Shown: positions 8,413 through 15,958 of the stretch, one piece after another
Layout: each line of letters starts with the position of its first letter
Numbering within the stretch: position 1 is the stretch's first letter
From: JAKQDH01 sp029558835
GTDB taxonomy: Bacteria; Planctomycetota; Phycisphaerae; UBA1845
Length of the DNA stretch: 64,000 nt
Reading direction: 5' to 3'
NCBI GenBank assembly: GCA_035356615.1
Contig: DAOQSN010000018.1
Coordinates: 1-64,000 of the forward strand
Program-made: the position numbers and the translations under genes
The notes under the pieces: model-generated
The model's input: the letters and a program-made list of their open reading frames with translations, nothing else
Database searches by the model: none
What the model was told of the DNA's origin: nothing

Positions 8413-9168
8413 ATGCGTGCGTGCTGCTTGAGCACGCGAGTGCGAGAGCGGGCGCGCATACGCGTGACCGACACCGGCGCCGACGCCTTCTCGAACGCCG
8501 GTCCGGCGCCCAGCGGGGTCTGGGCCGCGACCGGCAACTTCCAGGCTGCGGAGATTCCCGAGGAGTTCCGGCCGAACCTGGAGGGCGGCGATGACTTGCC
8601 GGCCGACTTCTACTGGGCTCAGGTCCTCTCCGACGAGGTGACCTCGGGATATGCCGGGCCGCGAGCGCCGCTGTGCACGTTTACCACCGGGCCGGCCGGG
8701 CGGGTGTACCTCGACCTGCGCATGTACCTCTGCGATCCGCACACCGGACAGTACGTCTGCCTGCGCGCCGGGCGAGTGTTCTTTGTGGTGGAGGAGGTGG
8801 CTGTGCGCAGTGACCGCAGCCCCCTCGTGGCCGAGGAGATCGGCTTGCGCGGTGGCCGCCGTTCCCTTGTGGGCGAGGAGATCGCCTCGCGCGCCGGCCG
8901 CGGAGCGCTCTCGCCCGAGGGCATGGCCGCCTACAGCCACTACGGGTTCCTGGTGGGCGACGGCATCGCCCTGCATGGGCAACTGGCCCCGGCCGGGCTC
9001 GGCTGGCTGGCGCGGCTGGCGGTGTTGGCGGCCGCGGTCGGGCTTGATCCGCCCGCCGAGCTTACGGCCGACCGTGATGGCGACGGGGATGTCGATCTGA
9101 CGGACTTCGCCCTGCTGGCCAACAGCTTCGGGGCGAGCGGCGGGGCGACGTACACGTGGGACGCGGAG
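8413..9168 (+). pseudogene. RHS/dockerin-tagged surface protein remnant, right copy
   Basis: Coding character runs from about 8460 to 9168. It includes DLRMYLCDPHTGQYVCLRAG, a repetitive EEIGLRGGRRS segment, then DRDGDGDVDLTDF and TYTWDAE. The last part is nearly the same as 6310-6465 upstream of the RHS core. After TYTWDAE similarity stops, and the frame runs on antisense through the rpmA terminator and gene, which is not real coding. It is probably the other half of a surface protein whose tip region was duplicated. It has no convincing start. Confidence 0.6.
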
Positions 9169-9207
9169 AAACGGCGGGGCGTGGCATCGTCGCTGACCCG
9201 ACGCCAG

Positions 9208-9240
9208 GCAAAAAGAAGAGGATGGCGCCGGCCATCCTCT
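9208..9240 (-). terminator. Intrinsic terminator of rpmA
   Basis: A 10-bp perfect stem (AGAGGATGGC at 9217-9226, GCCATCCTCT at 9231-9240) with a GCCG loop is followed on the minus strand by TTCTTTTT. It lies 30 bases after the rpmA stop. Confidence 0.85.
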
Positions 9241-9270
9241 GAATCGTCGCTTGTCTTACACCCCGGGTGG

Positions 9271-9516
9271 TCAGGACTCCGCGGGCACCACGTCGATCCG
9301 GCGTCCCCGGAACTGCACCACGCCTTCCTTGACCGCGAAGAGCGTGTAGTCCCGGCCGCACTCGACGTTGTGCCCCGGATGATACTGCGTGCCGCACTGG
9401 CGCACGAGGATCGTGCCCGCCTTCACAAGCTGCCCCCCGAACCGCTTCAGGCCGCGGAATTGCGGGCCGCTGTCACGCCCGTTGCGGGTCGAACCTTGTC
9501 CCTTCTTATGTGCCAT
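9271..9516 (-). CDS. rpmA: 50S ribosomal protein L27
   Basis: The product begins MAHKKGQGSTRNGRDS and contains FGGQLVKAGTILVRQ and GRDYTLFAVKEGVV, which are diagnostic of L27. It is a component of the large ribosomal subunit whose N-terminal tail reaches the peptidyl transferase centre. The start at 9516 is fixed by AGGAGG 8 bases upstream; an in-frame GTG two codons earlier has no ribosome site of its own. At 81 residues it is of normal length. L21 (rplU), the usual partner, is not next to it. No N-terminal cleaved extension of the Firmicutes type is present. Confidence 0.98.
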   Translation of the reverse strand: MAHKKGQGSTRNGRDSGPQFRGLKRFGGQLVKAGTILVRQCGTQYHPGHNVECGRDYTLFAVKEGVVQFRGRRIDVVPAES

Positions 9517-9697
9517 CGACACGTCCTCCTGAAATCACACCGGGGGGATTATGCCCGGTCCGGCGGCGTTTGTCCAGTATACCCGGCCAGTAGTGTCGGC
9601 GGCGCCCTACCGCCCCCCGGTCCGTCCGCACGGGGGAAGGTCAAAGCCTCGCCGTAGGGGTGTTATCCTCCCCAACCACACGGGGAAGAGGGGTCCT

Positions 9698-10360
9698 CTA
9701 CCGCATCACCCATTCCCTGGTACGCCGGACCGGCTGGGCCCCCTTCCGCGTCTCGGGGTCGCCCGGAAGCTCGTACGTGATACCGAGCGTCCTGCGCAGG
9801 ATGAAGAAGCGGGGGTTCTGGTCCGACTCCGGCTGCGCGGGGTCGAAACCAGGGTTCTGGACCCGCTTCAGTTCGCCGGAAAGACCGGATGCGTACACCG
9901 TAAACCGGTTGGCCAGTGGGTCGAAGGTCGTGAACACCACGGCCGAGGTCCGCGCGTTATCGGTCCCTTGCAGGAGCGGACCGGTCACCTTCCACGGCGG
10001 GGCAAAGAACGGGTAGTCCTTCTTGTGCCGTGCGGCGATCGCGTCATACACGGCCGGGTGCACGTTTGCTCCCCCCTCGATCACCTGGAGCGTGTCGGTG
10101 ACCAAGTCGAAGGACGGGAAGAACCGTACGTCCGTCCCTGTCTTGTTGGTCACGACGTAGAGCATATACCAGTACGTAGTTTCCTCGCCGTCGCCCGAAA
10201 GTTTGACGCTGATGCGCTGGGGATCCTCGAACGCGAACTCAAGCTGCCAGGAACTGGACACGCCCCTGGGTTGCTCCCCGGGCTCGCCAACGGCCAGCCC
10301 CGCCACCAGCAGGACGCCGCCCAGCAGCCACAGCGCAGCCTGACTTCCTGACTTCTTCAT
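9698..10360 (-). CDS. Exported protein of unknown function
   Basis: The 220-residue product starts MKKSGSQAALWLLGG; an upstream ATG at 10369 is also possible. It has a typical signal peptide (hydrophobic about 9-24, then GLAVGEPGE). The mature part contains YWYMLYVVTNKTG and VRFFPSFDLVTD, resembling a beta-sandwich protein of planctomycete exported families, and a conserved-looking FFILRRTLGITYELPGD near the end. No catalytic motif is seen. It is a single gene on the minus strand, with a repeat-bearing gap between it and transketolase. Confidence 0.75.
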   Translation of the reverse strand: MKKSGSQAALWLLGGVLLVAGLAVGEPGEQPRGVSSSWQLEFAFEDPQRISVKLSGDGEETTYWYMLYVVTNKTGTDVRFFPSFDLVTDTLQVIEGGANVHPAVYDAIAARHKKDYPFFAPPWKVTGPLLQGTDNARTSAVVFTTFDPLANRFTVYASGLSGELKRVQNPGFDPAQPESDQNPRFFILRRTLGITYELPGDPETRKGAQPVRRTREWVMR

Positions 10361-10468
10361 GGCGGCCATGGTAACGGCGCCCTGGGCGGTGTCAACCTGG
10401 GGGCCGTGCGGGGGGCGTGGGTCCGTGACACCTTTGGCGGCCTCCGGCGGGCGTCGGAATCGCCTGGC

Positions 10469-10548
10469 GTAGCGTCGGCCCCCCGTGGGCGACGTAGAGT
10501 GAAGCAGCGATTCGATCTCCTACGTCGGCCACGGGGGGCCGACGCTAC
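10469..10548. repeat. REP/BIME-type inverted repeat (GTAG family)
   Basis: Two 28-base arms, GTAGCGTCGGCCCCCCGTGG... (10469-10496) and its inverse (10521-10548), match at 27 of 28 positions around a 24-base spacer. Each arm has its own hairpin and begins with GTAG. Relatives occur at 15677-15705, 47575-47625 and 48619-48695. This is the main content of the 368-base gap 10361-10728. Confidence 0.8.
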
Positions 10549-10728
10549 CGCGTCCGTTCTGCCCGCCGATTCTGTCACGGCTTCCGGCGGGGGCGTGGAC
10601 GCAGGCGGCCGCCCGGACGGCTTGATCCACCGTCCGGCGGCGGCTACCTTGGCCCCCCGTCCTTGTCCGGGTGGCCCCGCTGGACGCGGGGCGGCCCCCT
10701 ACCTTCTGACGCCATCACGGAGACAGTC

Positions 10729-12711
10729 GTGAGCGATACCGCCGCCGTGCACGCCAAGGCCGTGGAATTGGGACAACAGGTCATCCGCATGACCAGCGCC
10801 GCGGGCTCCGGGCACCCCTCCACCGCCCTGGCCCTGGTGCACATCGTGGTCGAGCTGATGTACCGGCAGATGCGGCACCTGCCCGGCGACCCCTGGGAGC
10901 CTCGTGCTGACCGGTTGGTCTTGTCCATCGGGCATGCGGTCCCGGTCATCTACGCCGCGTGGGCCGACTTGGGGGGCGTGGTAGGCAACGACCGAGGGTC
11001 GGCCCGGCGCCTGAGAGTGGAGGACTTGGCCGCCCTGCGCGCTCTGGAGAGCCCGCTCGACGGGCACCCGAACCCGGCCGAGGGGTTCCCATTCTTCGAC
11101 GCAGCCACCGGGTCGCTTGGGCAGGGGCTGTCCGCGGGGGCCGGACTCGCGCTCGCGGCTCGGCTGGACGGCTCGCCCCGGCGTGTGTTCGTCATCGCCG
11201 GCGACGGGGAAGCCCGGGAGGGCCAGGTGTGGGAAGCGGCCGACTTCATCGTCGATCACCGTCTGAGCAACCTCTGCGCCGTGTTCAGTTGCAACGGACA
11301 AGGGCAGGCGGGCCCGGTGTCGCCTCAGCAGTCGGCCGAGGCCATCACGCGGAAACTCAGCGCCTTCGGTTGGGAGACGATCGGTGTCGATGGCCACGAC
11401 CCGGACGATCTGGCCCGCGGCCTGTCCCGTTTCGGGCACACCGAGCGTCCGTTGGCCATCGTGGCACGCACCGTCAAGGGCTGGGGCGTCGACCTGATGC
11501 AGGGCGTCAACTACCACGGGAAGCCGGTGCCGCCGGACGATGTTGAGAAGGCCTGCACGCAACTGGCGGCCACTGGTGCCAAGCTCCGTATGCGTTCGAC
11601 CAAGTGGCCTGCCCCGCCGGATCCGGTCCCGGCCGCCGTCTGCGCCACGGTTTCGGGGCGCGCATCGGAAACCGCCGGCGTGGCGTGCGTGACGGCTCCC
11701 GACCGCCCCATCACACCGGTGCCGTTCGCGGAGGGCCTGCGGCTTGCCGGTTTCGAGAAGGCGTTGGCGCAGCAGAGGCTCTCGACCCGAGCGGCCTACG
11801 GAGCGGCGCTCGTGGCGTTGGGCGAGGCGGATGAGCGCGTTGTGGCCCTGGACGGCGACGTGAGCAACTCGACCTTCGCCGACCGCTTCGCGGCGCGCCA
11901 CCGGGAGCGGTTCTTCGAGTGCAAGATTGCCGAGCAGAACATGATTACGACGGCCGTGGGGTTGGCGGCCGGCGGGAAGATCCCGTTTGCCAGCTCGTTC
12001 GCCAAGTTCATCGCCAGGGCGTATGACCAGATCGACATGGCCGGCATCACGCGGGCGAACATCAAGATCGTCGGCTCGCACGCGGGGGTGTCGCTCGGGG
12101 CGGACGGTCCTTCGCAGATGGCCGTCTCCGACTTGGCCTACTTCCGGAGTTTCACTGCGGTCGATTCGGGCAGCGGCACGCCGGCGGGATACGTCTTCCA
12201 CCCTGCCGACGCGGTGAGCGCGTATCAGCTTGCCGCCGTCATGGCCAACGTGCGGGGGCTGTGTTACCTGCGCACGCATCGGCCGGATGCACCGTTCCTG
12301 TACCCATTTGCCGAGCGGTTCACGCTGCGTGGCTGCAAGCAGTTGCGCAAGGGCAATCGCCTGACGCTGGTGAGCAGCGGGTACATGGTGCACACGGTGC
12401 TCCAAGCGGCGGAGCGTCTGGCGGCCGAGGGGCTCGCATGCAACGTCTTCGACGCGTATACGTTCCCGCTGGATTGCGGGCCGATCCTGGCGGCGGCGCG
12501 GGCGAGTGGCGGGACCGTGTTGACAGTTGAGGACAGCTACACGGGCGGGTTGGACGCAGAGTTGGCCGCCGCGGCCGCGGCCGCCGGTGACGTGCGGGTG
12601 GTGAGCCTGACGGCCAGGCGCATCCCCAAGTCGGCGCGCACCGCGGATGAGGTTTTCGCGCTCGTCGGCGTAGGGATCGAGCATATCATAGAGCAGGCGA
12701 AAGCGCTATAG
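10729..12711 (+). CDS. Transketolase
   Basis: This 660-residue enzyme is a complete transketolase: GHPSTALALVHIV near the N-terminus, the thiamine-diphosphate motif GDGEAREGQVWEAA ending at CNGQGQ, a central domain with the catalytic Glu region (CKIAEQNM), and a C-terminal domain. It transfers two-carbon units between sugar phosphates in the pentose phosphate pathway. The GTG at 10729 is chosen because CGGAGA lies 6 bases upstream; the open frame extends to 10663 without a good start. In places it looks closer to archaeal/animal-type transketolases than to E. coli TktA (inference). It is monocistronic in appearance. Confidence 0.93.
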   Translation: MSDTAAVHAKAVELGQQVIRMTSAAGSGHPSTALALVHIVVELMYRQMRHLPGDPWEPRADRLVLSIGHAVPVIYAAWADLGGVVGNDRGSARRLRVEDLAALRALESPLDGHPNPAEGFPFFDAATGSLGQGLSAGAGLALAARLDGSPRRVFVIAGDGEAREGQVWEAADFIVDHRLSNLCAVFSCNGQGQAGPVSPQQSAEAITRKLSAFGWETIGVDGHDPDDLARGLSRFGHTERPLAIVARTVKGWGVDLMQGVNYHGKPVPPDDVEKACTQLAATGAKLRMRSTKWPAPPDPVPAAVCATVSGRASETAGVACVTAPDRPITPVPFAEGLRLAGFEKALAQQRLSTRAAYGAALVALGEADERVVALDGDVSNSTFADRFAARHRERFFECKIAEQNMITTAVGLAAGGKIPFASSFAKFIARAYDQIDMAGITRANIKIVGSHAGVSLGADGPSQMAVSDLAYFRSFTAVDSGSGTPAGYVFHPADAVSAYQLAAVMANVRGLCYLRTHRPDAPFLYPFAERFTLRGCKQLRKGNRLTLVSSGYMVHTVLQAAERLAAEGLACNVFDAYTFPLDCGPILAAARASGGTVLTVEDSYTGGLDAELAAAAAAAGDVRVVSLTARRIPKSARTADEVFALVGVGIEHIIEQAKAL

Positions 12712-12807
12712 GCCGTGGCCGCCCGTGCGGCGCAGGATGGCGGCGCTCGGGGGAAGGAACCCGGTTGCGCGGGCGAAGGCGGGCGGAGCCCTCCCCGCGT
12801 GGGCGGC

Positions 12808-12828
12808 GGCGGGCAGAGCCCGCCCTAC
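12808..12828 (-). repeat. GTAG-headed REP-like hairpin
   Basis: On the minus strand this reads GTAGGGCGGGCTCTGCCCGCC, a compact GC hairpin led by GTAG. The same unit type lies at 18493-18511. It sits in the gap between transketolase and the DUF1579-like gene. Confidence 0.6.
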
Positions 12829-12869
12829 CCGCCGCTACCGGTTGTTGCTTGCGTCAGCGGAGATCAATC

Positions 12870-13571
12870 ATGCGTGCGTGGAACACGTTTTGGTCGGGGA
12901 TCGTCTTCGTAATGGCCATTGCCTGTGCGTCGGCGTTGCCGGCCGGGCAGGAGGGACGATCGGCACAACGGGAGCCAGCGGAGCCCGCGCCCTCGAAGCC
13001 CGCGCCGACCGCGTCAGCGCAGCCGGCGCCGCCCGCGCTGGCCGCCGACGAGCCGCCACCGCCGCTGAAGCCTCTGGCGTGGTTCGTCAGTCCCTGGAAC
13101 GTCGTGGAGCGGCACTTCACGCCGGACGGGCGCATGCTGGAGGTTAAGGGCACCGAGAAGATCAAATGGGTGCTGGACAAGCATGCCGTCCAGCGCGAGT
13201 ACGTCACGGGCACGGCGCCGCGACAGTATCAGGCGCTGGGCTTGCTGACCTACAACGAGCTCGAGCAACGCTTTCAGGGGCACTGGTACGACAACACGTC
13301 GGCCACCGGACCGACGGCCGTGTACGGCACCTGGGACGCCCAGGCGCGCACGCTGACCTTCGCGTACGAATCCGTCGGCATGGACGGGGCGACGCGGCGT
13401 TTCCAGGTGGTCGATCGATTCGTTGATGACGATCAGCGCGTGGCGACCACCTACCTGATCCAGGGAGCGGAGCGAACCAAGCAGATGGAGGTTCTCTATA
13501 AGCGCGCCATTCCCTGCCCGGCCGACCAGGAGCGGATCGTTCCCGTTGACGAACTGCTCGGCGGCGGCTGA
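12870..13571 (+). CDS. Exported DUF1579-like protein
   Basis: The start at 12870 is set by CGGAGA 6 bases upstream. The 233-residue product has a signal peptide (hydrophobic about 9-20) and a Pro/Ala-rich linker (about 28-62). The domain then opens PLAWFVSPWNVVERHF and contains the RFQGHWYDNTS and VYGTWDAQARTLTF strands. This pattern fits the DUF1579 family, lipocalin-like beta-barrels of unknown function common in planctomycetes. No catalytic residues can be assigned. Confidence 0.7.
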   Translation: MRAWNTFWSGIVFVMAIACASALPAGQEGRSAQREPAEPAPSKPAPTASAQPAPPALAADEPPPPLKPLAWFVSPWNVVERHFTPDGRMLEVKGTEKIKWVLDKHAVQREYVTGTAPRQYQALGLLTYNELEQRFQGHWYDNTSATGPTAVYGTWDAQARTLTFAYESVGMDGATRRFQVVDRFVDDDQRVATTYLIQGAERTKQMEVLYKRAIPCPADQERIVPVDELLGGG

Positions 13572-13625
13572 TTGAGGCCGCCCGCGCGGACGCCGTCGAT
13601 GGGAATCACGCACCGTGACGCCGCG

Positions 13626-14549
13626 TCAATACCGCGGGTGGCAGCGACGATGAACGCTGCGGAGTTGGGCTTCGTCGACGTGCGTGTACACCTGCGTGGT
13701 GCTGATGTCCGCGTGCCCCAGCAATTCCTGCACGACGCGCAGGTCGGCGCCACCGGCCAGCAGGTGCGTGGCGAAGCAATGCCGCAACGTGTGCGGGGAC
13801 AGGTGTGTCGTGATGCCGGCCGCCAGGGCGTACTTACGCACCAGACGCCAGATGCTGGTGCGATCCAGCGGCCGGCCCGTGCGCGACACGAACAGGGCAG
13901 TCACCGGTCGCACGCCGACCAGCGAACCCCGCAGCAGGGTCAGATAATGGCGCACGGCATCAATCGCCAGGCGTCCCAGCGGTACGATGCGTTCGCGCCG
14001 CCCCTTGCCGAAACAGCGCACGTAGCCTAAGTCCAGGTTGATCTGGTCGGTTTGCAGTCCGGTCACCTCGCTGACGCGCATACCCGTGGCGTAAAGCAAC
14101 TCCAGCAGGGCGCGGTCCCGCAGGTACAGCTCGTCGCGCGGATCGGGGGCGCTGAGCAGGTCGGTGATCTGCTCGTAGTGGACGGCCTGGGGGATGGTGT
14201 GCCACTTCTTTACGGACTCCAGCAGCGAGGCGAGGTCGCGGCGCAGGACGCCCTCCGCGAAGAGATAGCGCAGGAAGACCTTGATGGCCGCCAGGTGCCG
14301 GGCGATGGACGCCAGCGCCAGGCCGCGCTCTTGCAGCCGCTTCAGATGCTGCTGCACGTCCAGCAGCGATATCTCGGTCGCCTCGACGTCCGTCTCGCGC
14401 AAGTGGTTCCAGAACTCGGTCAGATCACGCTGATACGCGGTGACCGTCGTGCCGGCCAGACCACATTCCACGAAAAGATAGTCGAGGAACTGTTTGACGA
14501 GCGTGGGCGGGCGGCGCACTTCGATCCGGGGTGGACTCTCAACCGGCAT
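13626..14549 (-). CDS. xerD: Tyrosine recombinase XerD-type
   Basis: The 307-residue protein has the N-terminal SAM-like core-binding domain (about 16-105) and a C-terminal catalytic domain. All six active-site residues are visible: R158 (ATGMRVSEV), K182 (GKGRRER), H253 and R256 (SPHTLRH), H279 (LGHADIS) and Y288 (TQVYTH). It resolves chromosome dimers at dif together with a partner recombinase and FtsK. The length, standard motifs and lack of mobile-element genes favour a housekeeping XerD over a phage integrase, though XerC cannot be excluded. The 3' end converges on the DUF1579-like gene. Confidence 0.92.
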   Translation of the reverse strand: MPVESPPRIEVRRPPTLVKQFLDYLFVECGLAGTTVTAYQRDLTEFWNHLRETDVEATEISLLDVQQHLKRLQERGLALASIARHLAAIKVFLRYLFAEGVLRRDLASLLESVKKWHTIPQAVHYEQITDLLSAPDPRDELYLRDRALLELLYATGMRVSEVTGLQTDQINLDLGYVRCFGKGRRERIVPLGRLAIDAVRHYLTLLRGSLVGVRPVTALFVSRTGRPLDRTSIWRLVRKYALAAGITTHLSPHTLRHCFATHLLAGGADLRVVQELLGHADISTTQVYTHVDEAQLRSVHRRCHPRY

Positions 14550-15958
14550 GGCAGTGAACTTCGTCCTTTCCGCGTGCCGCGTGGACTACCCGATCTTAAC
14601 GCGGGAGCCTCGCTCGCACTTGCTCAGAACAGAAAGCAAAGCCACGCGGCCATCCGCTGCGCGCTGGCGGCGCGCAGCATCCAGGCACAGAGAGCATGGA
14701 CGGACGAACCGCCTCTGACACGTGCCAATTCAAGCTGTCTGTCCTCTCGCCCACGCACTCAGACCGGAGCCGCAATCCTCTCCAAGACCGCAACCACGCC
14801 GCGCATTGTACCGCTTTGACCAGGCCGCTGCAATGCGCTTCTCGTGCCGACCTCCAACTTCATCGTGTGCGTCGGCGATATAGGACGGTCCCCGCTTCGC
14901 CCGGCGCCGACCAGCCTCCGCATGGCCGTTGCTTGACGCGGCGGCCCCACCGCCGCCCGCGTGTCGCGTCTCTCGCCCCCGGCCCGCCTGGGTTGCACGT
15001 GACCAGACGGGCCGGCCGGTTTCCCACTTCCGGAAGTGCCCCCGTGTGGCACCGTTACGCCGCGACCGCCTCGTCGCGACCGGCATGCGAGTGTCTCCGC
15101 TGCCGCAGTGAGTGCGCCGGCATGATAAGATGGCGAGAATGCCCAGCTTGGAGGGGGCCGAAAAGCGCCTGGAATGGATGCTGCCGGCGTTGCGACAGCG
15201 CGTTCTTGCCCAGCCTACCGGGACAACGGGTGAAGCGTCCTGCGGCCCGCGCCTGCAGTCCGATTGGTGTCAGCCGCTTCCGCGCACTGGAGGGCGTGTC
15301 GTTTGTGTTTACCAGGCTGGGTTCGCTCAAAGCACGTCCGGATGGGAGCCGGACTGTCAGCGTGCGGTGCGCGGTCCGTGTAGCGGCCCGCTGACTAGCG
15401 CGTCATGCCGATGAGAAAGGCGCGCAGTTATCGGTCCTTACCGGGTCGCTCAACTGAAAGCGCGTGCGCAAGTCTGCAGCCGGAAGCGGCGTGAACAGAC
15501 GGAGCGTCGCCGTGCTTTCTGCCTGGTGCGCCGGCGGCGGTTGTCAGAGCATGCCGGCGCCTTCGGCTTGGGTATGCCACCCGGCTGGTTTCCCATTCGC
15601 ACGCTCCCATTTGACAGCCCGTCGAAGAGCGGTCGGACCACAGTTGACGCTGTGCAGACCGGTGTCTTTGGCCCCTCCCACGTCGGCCACGGGGGCCGAC
15701 GGTACGTCCTCACAGACCGCCAAGGCGTCGGACGACGCGCGGTTGCCGCGCGCCCGGCGGCAGGCCGACCCCGCTCTGACCGCCGCGGCGGCCCTTGTAA
15801 CACCGATAGTAACCAGGCTATAATCCGGACGTAGCCGGGATTCGGGGCCGGCCGGCAGTGAGGGGAATGCGCGTCTTATCGGGCAGTTCCAAGCCGTGAC
15901 ACCGGACGTGCGCCCGCCAACGTCGATAGGTTCCCGGCTGCGCAGAGGGGGAGGAAAC
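14550..15958. other. Long gap without a recognised gene
   Basis: None of the short frames on either strand looks like protein. The region carries a lone family A arm at 15549-15582 (GCATGCCGGCGCC to ATGCCACCC) and one REP unit at 15677-15705 (CCCACGTCGGCCACG...). No tRNA, tmRNA, SRP RNA or RNase P RNA core was recognised by eye. The last part must hold the promoter of the protease gene. Decayed coding sequence or an unrecognised structured RNA is possible. Confidence 0.5.

Noticed and set aside
9169..9657. Continuation of the 8413 frame to 9657
   Set aside because: It runs antisense through the rpmA terminator and rpmA itself, so coding is implausible.
10699..12684. Minus-strand frame opposite transketolase
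   Set aside because: It is a shadow caused by high GC; the plus-strand enzyme is complete with all motifs.
13626..14549. Phage or genomic-island integrase
   Set aside because: The XerD-length protein has standard motifs, with no adjacent attachment repeat, tRNA or phage genes.
14550..15958. Structured RNA gene in the long gap
   Set aside because: No conserved core of tmRNA, RNase P, SRP or tRNA was found by eye; covariance-model searches were not possible here.
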